Below the pieces are notes generated by a model, which was not told the DNA's origin, made no database searches, and worked only from the letters and a program-made list of their open reading frames with translations. From assembly GCA_946500295.1 (NCBI GenBank), contig CAMMVF010000008.1:1-64000 (forward strand): a DNA stretch of 64,000 nt, read 5' to 3'. Within the stretch, counting starts at the first letter, position 1. Every line of letters starts with the position of its first letter. The DNA is from an uncultured Clostridia bacterium (lineage in GTDB: Bacteria > Bacillota > Clostridia > Oscillospirales > Acutalibacteraceae). The translations under genes were made by a program, and so were the position numbers. Positions 48,715 through 59,100 of the stretch are shown piece by piece.

Positions 48715-48728
48715 TTAGCTTTCCTCCT

Positions 48729-49370
48729 TTATTCTACAATCCAGTTTTTAGCTTCATTTTTATCAAACTCGAAATTAACTTTTCCCTCCAGTAACAATCC
48801 GTATTTATTTGTTGTATATGGTTTGTTCAGAGAGCAATATGGAATATTAATTTTTAACGTTTTATAATTTTTAAAATCCACAATCGCTGTATCAATATCA
48901 CTCCTAATAAATACCCATGTTTTTTCAAAGAAAATTTGAGTAACCAGACCTACCTGCGAAATAGTAAACATTAACTGCTGACCGTTCAATTCCAGATCCA
49001 GCACCTCAGTACAATGAGCTATTGTCCATAACTTTCTGATGTGCTCTGAGTACAATTCTTCATCCATATTATAAAACGACCTATCGCTATGACAGTCCTT
49101 TAAATGATTTTCAATAACTAATACAATTCCAACTATTAAAAAAAATGAAATTAAAAGTGTAATCCACGCAGGTGTTAATTTAGAATAATAACTCCACATT
49201 ATCACCATGAAGTAAAATATTAAAAAGCTCATAGAAATAGTTAGCCGTATTCTATTAGATCTTCTATCCCGTTTAAAGTCTTCCTTATTTTTCTCAATTT
49301 TCATTTTATATTGGCGTTCCAGATCGGATAAACTAATTTGTTCAAATTTTATCACTACAATAACCCCCAT
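48729..49370 (-). CDS. Hypothetical two-TM protein
   Basis: Two hydrophobic helices, soluble C-terminus. Confidence 0.6.
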   Translation of the reverse strand: MGVIVVIKFEQISLSDLERQYKMKIEKNKEDFKRDRRSNRIRLTISMSFLIFYFMVIMWSYYSKLTPAWITLLISFFLIVGIVLVIENHLKDCHSDRSFYNMDEELYSEHIRKLWTIAHCTEVLDLELNGQQLMFTISQVGLVTQIFFEKTWVFIRSDIDTAIVDFKNYKTLKINIPYCSLNKPYTTNKYGLLLEGKVNFEFDKNEAKNWIVE

Positions 49371-49376
49371 TACATC

Positions 49377-49814
49377 TTAGTAAAATCTGTAGTTTTTATA
49401 CTCGTAAGTAATAAATGTAAATAAACTAGTTTTTTTAATCTCACTAATTTCAACCTTGCTCGGCGAATCAGAGTCTATCTCAACAATCAGCTCATTGCTT
49501 TCATATATCTCATATTTTTCGCCATTAACAGTAAACCGGTATTTCCCGTCTGTCACTAGGTCAGCAGAAAAGATTGATACATCGTATGTACTGCTGCTAA
49601 TCTCTTCGCTAATGGTTGGAGAATGACCGGAAATCTCCAGTGACACAATAGGCAAAATCATCATTACCATTACAATCTCTATAAAAATACAAACTATGAC
49701 AACCCGTTCATGGAAAATAATTCTGTGAAAAATACTTCCCCATATGGATGATCTAACTAGCATTGTAATTATGATACCTAAAATCAATATTACTACCATC
49801 ATAATCCAAATCAT
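49377..49814 (-). CDS. Hypothetical membrane protein
   Basis: Two N-terminal TM segments. Confidence 0.55.
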   Translation of the reverse strand: MIWIMMVVILILGIIITMLVRSSIWGSIFHRIIFHERVVIVCIFIEIVMVMMILPIVSLEISGHSPTISEEISSSTYDVSIFSADLVTDGKYRFTVNGEKYEIYESNELIVEIDSDSPSKVEISEIKKTSLFTFITYEYKNYRFY

Positions 49815-50386
49815 TTTATTCCATCCTCCGAGCCGACAGCTTCACGGAGCGACTCAATATTTATATCTTCCTTTGATAGATTTTCTATTTTGTATCCGTA
49901 AGGCACGCTAATAATCTTACTACCAATATCTATCTCAGAACCGGATATGTCTGTTTTTTCCTGTACCTTGCAGCGGATCACGGCATGCTCTATGAAATGA
50001 TTTTTATTTTCCACGGCCACATCCAGTTCCCAAAAATCAGACATTGGGATGTTGTAATCTGTTTCTCTGCTGAAATCTGGGGTTTTCCCTAAATACGATA
50101 GTTTTGCCTCTTTCACTCTTCCTCCTTTTACAGCTTGTGCAAAATTGATCGACGCATCTCTATTCACAATCATCATAAACAAAACTACCGCTGCTAACCC
50201 AGATATAATTACAGCCGCCAAAGTTAAAATATTCGCCTGTTGTTCTCCAAACAAATCACCAATATGGAAAACTCCGTTAGTAACTGCAAGACATATGTAC
50301 TGAATTATTATCGCCAAAATTAAGCAACACATAATTATTTTCCTTTTTCGCATATGATTTACGCAGCCATTTGCAAACGTGACCAT
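49811..50386 (-). CDS. Hypothetical membrane protein
   Basis: Likely start MVTFANGCVNH behind GGAGG; two TM segments. Confidence 0.55.
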   Translation of the reverse strand: MVTFANGCVNHMRKRKIIMCCLILAIIIQYICLAVTNGVFHIGDLFGEQQANILTLAAVIISGLAAVVLFMMIVNRDASINFAQAVKGGRVKEAKLSYLGKTPDFSRETDYNIPMSDFWELDVAVENKNHFIEHAVIRCKVQEKTDISGSEIDIGSKIISVPYGYKIENLSKEDINIESLREAVGSEDGIK

Positions 50387-50414
50387 TTTTACAACCTCCA
50401 CTCTATTACCAAAA

Positions 50415-51287
50415 TCATAGTTTTTTCTCATATATCTTTTTATAACAACTGCATTTTGTTGGGAAATTATTCACATTATTAAACAAATTAATATTATCAC
50501 GGAATATTATTTCAAATCTTTCGGGCGAAAGAATATAAGTTGAAATTTCATGTATTCCATTGTGTTCACCGCCCCATCCCAATGATGTAATGTCATACGA
50601 GATTATATAACCATTATTTTCGGCATATCTTAACTTTGGTGTAGGTAATAATTCAAACATTGATTCACGGCTATATACACACTGCACCATTTCATGAGGA
50701 TCTACAATAAATGATTCATACTTATCAAAGAACAATTCCTCGCATTTATTATATATTTTAAAATCTACAACTATTAACAATTCGGTTAACACCTTAATTA
50801 ACTTATCATTAAAATTAATATTCATGCTTGGAACCAGAGAAAAAATACAAGAATATCTATATTTGTTTCTTGTAGTTATAAGATTTTTTAACTTTTCCCG
50901 TTTTTCGCCCTTCGGCAACCATTTTTCGTTCACAGTATTCCACATATTCAGACAGTGTTCTCGACAATAATATAAATCAATCTGAATAATATCTAATTCG
51001 TGAAAATTAAATTTTTTTATAATACCATCACCATCTTTAGTTTTTGTTAATGGTATAAATTTTCGATATACATCCTTTACGTCTTTCATACCATAAAAAG
51101 TACAGATTACTTTATTTAGATCATTCGTATCAATATAATAATCATCATCTATTTCATTCTCGAACAGTAATTCTATGGCCCCTATAATTTCTACCATTTC
51201 CCATGGCGCTCTGTTGCTCTCAACAATAAGACAAGAATGTGCGCTGTCATAAAAATAAGCATTATCTAATTTATATATTCGTTTCAT
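50415..51287 (-). CDS. Hypothetical protein
   Basis: 290-aa ORF, no recognised family. Confidence 0.6.
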   Translation of the reverse strand: MKRIYKLDNAYFYDSAHSCLIVESNRAPWEMVEIIGAIELLFENEIDDDYYIDTNDLNKVICTFYGMKDVKDVYRKFIPLTKTKDGDGIIKKFNFHELDIIQIDLYYCREHCLNMWNTVNEKWLPKGEKREKLKNLITTRNKYRYSCIFSLVPSMNINFNDKLIKVLTELLIVVDFKIYNKCEELFFDKYESFIVDPHEMVQCVYSRESMFELLPTPKLRYAENNGYIISYDITSLGWGGEHNGIHEISTYILSPERFEIIFRDNINLFNNVNNFPTKCSCYKKIYEKKL

Positions 51288-51305
51288 AATGTCATATACT
51301 CCTTT

Positions 51306-52070
51306 TCATAGTTGCTCCATCAGTTCCTCCGCCAACGCCGAGTAATCTATTGCTCCGTTACAACGCTTGTCGTAGTCTATAATAGGCTTGTGATGGTTAA
51401 TAGCCTCTGACAGCTTTGTGTTCTTACGTATAACGGTATTAAAAACGGGCAAAAGCTTCTGTTGCTTAAACGCCCTCGTATATGCTGTTTTATTGTTTGT
51501 GTTTTCATACATTGTTATCAGTACCCCAAGCACCGTAAGCTTGGGGTTGGTAAAGCGTTTTATTTCAGTAACCTCTTCGGCTATCTGAATGAGTCCCGGA
51601 ATTGCAAAATCATCCGGAATTACCGGTAAGATTATATAATCTGAAGCAGTCAGGGCGTTTTCCTTGACTCTTTCTCCTGAAGGAGGGCAGTCAAATAAGA
51701 TGATGTCGTAATCTTTGTCTAAACTCTCTATGGAAGACAAAAGCAAATATTCCTGCCTGCGCGTCATCATCATTAAATGAGTTTCAATTTCCCTAAAGCG
51801 GCGGCTCGACGGCAGGATGTCAAGTCCTTCATACCCGGTGTGCCTAACCGCCTCCTGAGGTGTACATCTATCGGTCATTACCTCATAGATCGTTTTTTCA
51901 ATTTGCTTGTGTTCGGGAATGTAATATGAGGTTGCGTAAGCTTGTTTATCAAGATCGACAAGTAAAACCTTAAGCTTATACTTGATTGCAAATATTGCCG
52001 CCAAATTTACGGCTGTCGTTGTTTTTCCGCAGCCGCCCTTTTCGTAGGTTATTGCTATTTTCTTTGCCAT
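51306..52070 (-). CDS. parA: ParA-family ATPase
   Basis: MAKKIAITYEKGGCGKTTTAVNLAAIFA; VLLVDLDKQAYAT; DIILFDCPPSGE. Confidence 0.93.
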   Translation of the reverse strand: MAKKIAITYEKGGCGKTTTAVNLAAIFAIKYKLKVLLVDLDKQAYATSYYIPEHKQIEKTIYEVMTDRCTPQEAVRHTGYEGLDILPSSRRFREIETHLMMMTRRQEYLLLSSIESLDKDYDIILFDCPPSGERVKENALTASDYIILPVIPDDFAIPGLIQIAEEVTEIKRFTNPKLTVLGVLITMYENTNNKTAYTRAFKQQKLLPVFNTVIRKNTKLSEAINHHKPIIDYDKRCNGAIDYSALAEELMEQL

Positions 52071-52150
52071 AATTGTCATCCTTTCCTAAATGAAATACGG
52101 GGGAACATAGTAGTTCCCCCGTACAGTAAATAAGGCAGGTAGTCTCTGTC

Positions 52151-52654
52151 TTATAATCTCATATTTCTATTTTGACTTTGATTAAATTCCAGAATCTGAG
52201 TATTAAGCTCTTCAATTTTTTTCTTTAACTCTACGTTTTCACTTTGGAGTCTCTGAACCTCGCTCATGAGAAAAGTGAATTTTTCCATTTGCTTGTATGC
52301 GTCTCTTTGAGAAACCGTGAGATTGTCAAATTGAATATCCCTTTTTTTGATTTCTCCGTATATTTCTTTGTTAATTTCGGAAATAGCTTCAGTCTGCTTA
52401 ATGTTTTGCTGAATGACGGTATTAAAATGATTGTTAATCTCCTTCGATAGATTATCATGCTCTTTCGATAGATTATCATGCTCTTTCGATAGGCTACTGT
52501 GCTCTTTCGATAAACCACCGTGCTCTTTTGTCAAATTCTTGTTATCTTTAGTTGACTTAAAAACATCAGCAATGAAGGTGCCAACCATTACAATCATACT
52601 GCAAACTACAACCCAATCCAAAATGAACTCACTTCCTAAGTCGATTTTTTTCAC
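52151..52654 (-). CDS. TM-anchored coiled-coil protein with heptad tandem repeat
   Basis: N-terminal TM; (LSKEHxN)n repeats; C-terminal coiled coil. Confidence 0.7.
   Translation of the reverse strand: MKKIDLGSEFILDWVVVCSMIVMVGTFIADVFKSTKDNKNLTKEHGGLSKEHSSLSKEHDNLSKEHDNLSKEINNHFNTVIQQNIKQTEAISEINKEIYGEIKKRDIQFDNLTVSQRDAYKQMEKFTFLMSEVQRLQSENVELKKKIEELNTQILEFNQSQNRNMRL
52442..52545. repeat. 21-bp tandem repeat, about five copies
   Basis: CTTTCGATAGATTATCATGCT units, first two essentially identical, later ones diverged. Confidence 0.85.
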
Positions 52655-52728
52655 CTCCTATTATATTATTTGTGAAATAAAATTACAAGGGGCGAAAACA
52701 ACAATTTATTTTCGCCCCTTGTAAAAGA

Positions 52729-53409
52729 TTATTTGCCCGAAATCCTTTTTCCCTTGAGTATAAAGAACAACCCAACAGAGAAAGAAATGAGGGATATTGC
52801 TACACAGATAAAAATCGGGATATCACCGGTATTCATTGTAGCTTTTGAACCGCTTGTGCCCAAATTATTGCCTGCGCCATTGGTATCAAGACCATTTCCA
52901 TTTCCTGTAGTTGTAATGGACGCAGGCTCGGTAGCAGGAGTAAGAGTTAGCTTCAGCGTAGCGTCAATCTCGTATTCCCAGGTTTCGCCGTTATCAGAAG
53001 TGTAGGGGAGAGTCACGACAAAATCCTCAGATTTATCCGCAACAGTGTCTGGTACAGTTGTACAGGATAAAACATATACTCCCTGCATTTCAGCAGGTAT
53101 AGTTATACTCGTTTTGCCATTTTCGTCAGTGAGTGGCATATTGGTTTTTACAAGAGAATTTGTATTTACATCGGCTATATCGGGAATATCTGTTAAATCC
53201 GAGCCGTAGAAATACAACGTATATCCAACGCCGGCAATAGGGTTATACTCTGCATCGGCGGCGGTAACTGAAAATTCAACGTCTCGGGTTGCATCGACCA
53301 AATATTCCGCAACTGCTGAGCTTGAAAATATAGAGCTGATTAACAGCAGAACTATCGTCATAGCAGTAAAAATAAATCGTTTAGCCTTTATCGCTGTTTT
53401 CGCTTTCAT
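52729..53409 (-). CDS. SpaA-like minor pilin with sorting-like C-terminus
   Basis: Start MKAKTAIKAKRF; Ig-like domain; STMNTGDIPIFICVAISLISFSVGLFFILKGKR. Confidence 0.7.
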   Translation of the reverse strand: MKAKTAIKAKRFIFTAMTIVLLLISSIFSSSAVAEYLVDATRDVEFSVTAADAEYNPIAGVGYTLYFYGSDLTDIPDIADVNTNSLVKTNMPLTDENGKTSITIPAEMQGVYVLSCTTVPDTVADKSEDFVVTLPYTSDNGETWEYEIDATLKLTLTPATEPASITTTGNGNGLDTNGAGNNLGTSGSKATMNTGDIPIFICVAISLISFSVGLFFILKGKRISGK

Positions 53410-54253
53410 TGGCGTTTTTCTCCTTTCTTGATTTTTTATATCGTACAGTAAAGATGAAAATACCAGCGGCAAACACTAATGCTATAGCAATGATTAATAT
53501 AAGTTGATGGATGGAAGCTTGGTCTGTGCTGATATTTTCTTTAAAGTCAGACTTATTGTCGTCCGTGGTGATATTCTCAATTCCGGCTTCTGTAGATAGT
53601 TCTTCCGTGAGCGCTTGACCTGTGACGACCAAGCGCTCGTTACCAAGTCCCTGCACGCAGGTTACTAGCGACACCAGATCCTTGCCCTGCACAATATTTA
53701 TCAACTCGGTATCTGTTGCAGCTACCTTTTTTACGGATATGACCTCATACGTTCGAGCTGTATTCTGGACGGTGATATAAAATTTATCACCGTTTTTCAT
53801 ATCCTGTATATTGTCAAACATTGCATAGGATAAGCCCGTATGACCGACAAGAACACAATGCGTACTCTCACCGCCGATGGGGAGCGATGTTTCCTCCATG
53901 TGCCCAATGCCTTTAGTCAGTACCTCGTCGCTTGTTCCATGGTAAATAGGAAGATTTATATTTTGCTCGGGAATGGATATATAACCCATTTCTCCCTGAG
54001 CGCCATAATAAAGCAAATCGTAGTAATTTCCTTTATCATCGCTGTCTAAACCGGTTGATATATATTCATTGTATCTTTTTGCTTCCTCTAAATCCTCAGC
54101 AAGTTCATCGTTATCTGTATTATCTATGATTTGCTCATACTCTGAAATTGTCTTGCTAAAATTTTCAGATTGAAGCTTCGTGATAATAAACGGAGACAGG
54201 GCAATAAGCAGCCCTATAGTAATTATTACTGCACCGATTACTTTACGGCGCAT
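53381..54253 (-). CDS. Sortase (probably pilin-type)
   Basis: GYISIPEQNINLPIYHGTSDEVLTKGIGHMEETSLPIGGESTHCVLVGHTGL; LVSLVTCVQGLGNERLVVTG. Confidence 0.92.
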   Translation of the reverse strand: MRRKVIGAVIITIGLLIALSPFIITKLQSENFSKTISEYEQIIDNTDNDELAEDLEEAKRYNEYISTGLDSDDKGNYYDLLYYGAQGEMGYISIPEQNINLPIYHGTSDEVLTKGIGHMEETSLPIGGESTHCVLVGHTGLSYAMFDNIQDMKNGDKFYITVQNTARTYEVISVKKVAATDTELINIVQGKDLVSLVTCVQGLGNERLVVTGQALTEELSTEAGIENITTDDNKSDFKENISTDQASIHQLILIIAIALVFAAGIFIFTVRYKKSRKEKNANESENSDKG

Positions 54254-56160
54254 TTTTTACCCTTCTTTTTGATAATGAAAAATGCTCCAATTCCAATTAC
54301 GGCAATTCCCAAAGCAGAAAGGAAAATAGCTGTGTAAGCTCCGGTATTGGGGAATATAGGAGTAGAGGTATCTACTACATTAACATTAACTCCCTCTGTA
54401 TAGTTATGTGAGGTCGCATTTACTACAATCTCAAAGGGTTCTTTGAGAAGACTGTAGCCGCTTGGCGACTTAGTTTCAGCAACATAATATGTTGTTTCGC
54501 CGTCGGCAGACTCCATACCGTTCTCGCCGTACTTTAATCCCAATATTGTAGTCATGCCGTTGAAGCCTGAAACCACGGTTGCGCTTGCGTTTGAAGCTTC
54601 GGACATATAGTACTTACCGTCCTCGCCAAGAACAAACTTAATCGGGTTTGTATTGGCCTTGGCGTCCTCCATAGTGCGGTATACGCTGAACTCTGCTCCG
54701 CTGAGAGGATTGCCGCTGATATCTGACTTAAACCAGCTGTAGCCGCCTGTGTGTACCTCAGGCTTCTCTGTAATTTTCTCGTATGTGCTGTCGGTGTTGA
54801 CATCATTGGTGTAGACAAGCTTTGCCTCGTTGGGGTTGTCGCCGCCGATGATTGCATTTTCGTTGAGCGTGGTTGTAATGATCACATCGCATGTCTCGTG
54901 TCCTGAGAGGGTGCTCTTGTTTGTAATATCAACAGTTATAACTGTTGCGCCGTCCTCGCTCGGCTCGGTGGCCACTGTGTAGTCATTTTCTGATATCGGA
55001 TTTCCATCAACTTCGACCTTGATTTCAATGCTCTCGTATGTAAGTCCCTTGCTGAGTGTGTCGATTATTTTGTATGTATCGAGCTTAGATACAACCTCGG
55101 GAATATCGGCTGAAACCTTCCAGTAGACTGTCTTGTTTATATCCTGTGTGACGTCCTGCATCCAGTTTGTCTTATCAGTTGATACGGACTTTTCTACCTC
55201 TACGGTCTCGTTGGTGACCTCGAGGGTATTGTTTGCGGCGGGTGTTGTATCTTTAAAATTGTCGGAATCGTAGGTGACTGTTCCGTCAGCGCCTACAGTG
55301 AACTCATAATATACTGTGCTGTCAACAATGTACTGCTTGTCCTCGGCCGATACTTCCTTAAAGCGATATGAACGGTCAGTTGCGAGGTGAGCGATTGTGA
55401 ACTTGCCGTTTTCTCCGGTCGTCCAGGTTGCTCCTGCAGGAGTTGTGCCGCCTGTAGTTCCTGTGCTGCCAGAAGTACCAACTGCTGTCCAAGCGCCGTT
55501 AGCATTATCGGCTGTAACAATCTTTTCCTCGAGGACGAAGCTGAAGCCGCCGAGCGCTGCGCCGCTGTCTGCATCAGTCTTGAGCAAGGTGATGTCGGCA
55601 TATTTTGTCTCGTTTTTCGGCTGGACAGTAACGTCATACATCCACTTTGTACCATCTGCTGAGGTTGTTGGAACGGATACAACGAAATCTGCGGTTTTCA
55701 ATCTAACCTGCGAAGGGGAGAAAGTCTCGCGCACAAGGTAAATGCCAAGCGGCAAATCTGAAAGCTTCAAATAACCGTTTTCATCGCTGACTGCTGAAAA
55801 CGTCTTGGAAGCGGGAACATCATCAATCATGCTTCCTGCTTCTGCCGGCGTCGGAAGCTCCTTACCGGCGTAAGTATAAAGACCGTTAAGGTCAGTTATC
55901 TGATATGCCGTGAACTCTACACCCTCAAGTGGCGTTGCGCCGTTCGGAACAGCCTTAGCTGTGCCGTTGCCCTTTGTAGTGGCGGCAGATATATCTGACA
56001 TCTCGAACTTATAAAACTCAATGCTGCCAAATTTAGAGCTGTCAATATGATACGGATTGACTGCGCTTGCAGACACAATCCCTACACAGCCCATAGATAA
56101 CAAAATTGCCAAAACCATAAACAAAGATAAAAATTTCTTACCTGAAAAGTTCTTAGTCAT
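54238..56160 (-). CDS. SpaA-type major pilin
   Basis: Signal peptide; GSIEFYKFEMSD; LLKTDADSGAALGGFSFVLEE; C-terminal IFPNTGAYTAIFLSALGIAVIGIGAFFIIKKKGKK. Confidence 0.9.
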   Translation of the reverse strand: MTKNFSGKKFLSLFMVLAILLSMGCVGIVSASAVNPYHIDSSKFGSIEFYKFEMSDISAATTKGNGTAKAVPNGATPLEGVEFTAYQITDLNGLYTYAGKELPTPAEAGSMIDDVPASKTFSAVSDENGYLKLSDLPLGIYLVRETFSPSQVRLKTADFVVSVPTTSADGTKWMYDVTVQPKNETKYADITLLKTDADSGAALGGFSFVLEEKIVTADNANGAWTAVGTSGSTGTTGGTTPAGATWTTGENGKFTIAHLATDRSYRFKEVSAEDKQYIVDSTVYYEFTVGADGTVTYDSDNFKDTTPAANNTLEVTNETVEVEKSVSTDKTNWMQDVTQDINKTVYWKVSADIPEVVSKLDTYKIIDTLSKGLTYESIEIKVEVDGNPISENDYTVATEPSEDGATVITVDITNKSTLSGHETCDVIITTTLNENAIIGGDNPNEAKLVYTNDVNTDSTYEKITEKPEVHTGGYSWFKSDISGNPLSGAEFSVYRTMEDAKANTNPIKFVLGEDGKYYMSEASNASATVVSGFNGMTTILGLKYGENGMESADGETTYYVAETKSPSGYSLLKEPFEIVVNATSHNYTEGVNVNVVDTSTPIFPNTGAYTAIFLSALGIAVIGIGAFFIIKKKGKKCAVK

Positions 56161-59100
56161 TTCCGGAACATCCTTTCTTTTTTCTTTTTATATTTATAAA
56201 TAACAGTGCTGCGCCCAGAATTATCACTGCTGCGCCAACTGTAAACCAAATAATACGTTCTATGCCGCCCGCATTGGGAAATTGGGGCGTCGGACTGTTC
56301 GGAATATTGACAGCTTTAACCGTCTCATCGTCTGCATTGACCGCGGATATTATATCGGTGAGCTCGCCGCCGCCATAGTAATAGCGTGTGCCGTCTTTAT
56401 CGACCACTACCTCAACAACATCGATCAGGAGTTGATATCCGTTTACGGTTTTCAATTCGCTGAGATAGTAAGTGCCGTAGCGGATATCATTAAACTCTAC
56501 AAACCCGTTTTCATCGGTAGTAAGCTCGCCGTATGCTGTGCCGTTGACGTCTACTGCTTCGCTTGTACACTCTTTGTCGTTGTACAAGCCAAACACAACG
56601 CCCTCAAGCGGTTCGCCCTTATCATCGGTCTTGACAACATAAATATCGCCCTTTCCGATGATGGTAACGGTCTGACCGCCATCGTCTATATCACGGTGAT
56701 ATGCTATCGTGAGATCCTTGTACTTCAAGTCCTCAAATACAACTACATCGGTATCAACCAGTGCTGAACTGTCGAATGTAAATTCCATCTCAACAGTCAT
56801 GCTCTCGGCAGTTGCCTCAAAGGTCTTTGAAGCTGTTACAGTCTTCCCGTCAATCAGAAGCTCAGCGCCTGTGGACTTGTCCATTAGCACACCGTCAACT
56901 GTATAGCTCTCGCCGACAATTAAGCCTGTAAGCTCTACTTTATCGACTATTGTCGTTGTATCTCCGGCATAGCCCTCATGATTACCTGTCTCCTTATCTG
57001 TCGCAGTTGTGCTGACAGAGGGATTTTTGAAGGTAACTGTCTGACCGCCGTCGTTAATATCAGCATGAGAAGCTATCTCCTGACTGTTATAAAGCAAAGT
57101 CTCAAATACAACCACAGACTTGTCCTGCAGGGCAGATGAGTCAAAGGTAAACTCCATGTCAATGCTGCCGTTGGCAGTTGTTGGTGTAAACGTCTTGGCA
57201 GCTGTTACTGTTTCGCCGTTTACAACCAGCGGCTCACCTGTGGTCTTATCCATAAGAACACCGCTTATGGTGTGCTCTTTGCCGACGAGCAATCCACTGT
57301 ATTTTACAGTATCTATGATGGTTGACTGCTCACTTACGTATGCAAAGCTGCCGCCGGTTACGCTGTCCTTAGCTGTTGTGCCTATGGTCGGGTTTTTATA
57401 GCTTACTGTCTGACCCTCATCGTTTATATCCTCGTGAGCTGCCATTAGGATATCGCCATAGTACAGCTGCTCGAATACAACCACCGACTTGCCGTCAAGG
57501 TCAGTCGCATTAAGATTGTACTCAACATCAACCGTTCCGCTTGATGAATCCGGTGTAAAGGTCATTTCAGCAGTAACCTCATTGCCGGCAACTACCAAAG
57601 CTTCGCCTGTAGCCTTATCCATAAGTGTACCCTTGATTGTAAGCTCTACGCCGGGGATTACATTCTCATATGCAACAGTATCAACTACAACTGCGTTTTC
57701 TACAGCGTAGCCTACCTGAGTCTGAGAATCCTTATCCTTGGCTGTGGTGGTTATGACAGGTTCAAGATAGCCTACAGTCTGGTCGGGATCGTTGTAATCC
57801 CGATGATTGGCTACTATTGTATCCTTACTGCCATTGTTGTAATACATAGTCTCGAACACTACAACGTCAACGCCCTTGAGGTCGCTGGAATCAAATTCAA
57901 ACACTACATTCTCAGTACCGCTTGAGGAATTGGGAACGAACGTGGTTTCTGCTGTTACTTGCTCGCCATCTACAAGCAGTACTTTTCTGTTATTTGCATC
58001 ATACAATGTGCCTCTGATTGTAAGCTCTACGCCGGGGATTACATTCTCGTATGATACGGTATCGACAATCGTTGTTTTCTCGCCGACATAAGCAGTGTTT
58101 GAATCAGTCGATGTGTCTCTGGCTTTTGTTGTTATGCTGGGGCTGACAAAGTTTATTGTCTGACCCTCGTCGTTGATATCTGCATGGGAAGCTATTTCCT
58201 TATCGCCGTAATACAGATATTCATACCATACATATGATTTACCTGATACAGACTGTTTGCTTATATCAAACGAACAGCTGGCATAGTTTCCTGAAAAGCT
58301 TGAGCTTTTAGCGGTTAATGTTCTTGTGTTGGAATACACTGCTTCGCCTGTAGATTTATCCACAAGAACACTCTTAAGCGTATATTCACGATTGGGAATG
58401 AGATTGCTAAAGGTTACGTCATCTCTTATGTGTATATAAGGCGAGCTGCCGCTGGTAACAGCATAACCGGTGTTAGTGCCCCACTCATCCTGCCATGCTC
58501 TGGTGCTCAGCGAGGGGTCGGCAAAGGTTACTGTCTGTCCCTCATCGTTGATGTTGGTGTGTGAAGCAATCAGAGTGCTGCCGGAATAAAGTCTCTCATA
58601 GACAACCACAGATTTGCCCTTGAGGCTGGTGGAATCAAGGTTGAACTCAACATCTACAGTTCCGTTGGCGGCTGTAGGTGTGAAGCTCCTTGTGGCGGTT
58701 ACGGTTTTGCCGTTTACCGTCAGCTCCTTGCCTGTGGATTTATCCATCAAAACACCCTCAAGGGTGTACTGTGTGCTGGACTGTAAGCCCTGATATGTAA
58801 CAGTATCGACAATCTCTGTCTGCTCATCTACATAATCGGACTTTACGCCTGTTGAAAACTTAGCCTGAGTCCCGATAGCCACATCGGCAAAGGTTACCGT
58901 CTGACCCTTGTCGTTGATGTCAGCGTGTGAGATTACCTCCTTGCCGTTGAGGTAGAGATACTCAAACACAACAACGGACTTGCCGACAAGCGCTGATGAA
59001 TTGAAGGTAAATTCCATATCCACAGAGCCTGACATAGCCGTTGGAGTAAAGGTCTTAGTCGCGGTTACGGTTTTACCGTTCACCGTCAGCTCCTTGCCCG

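Noticed and set aside
52442-52545. Possible CRISPR-like repeat
   Set aside because: Contiguous 21-bp coding heptad repeats without spacers; no cas genes or CRISPR array anywhere in the window.
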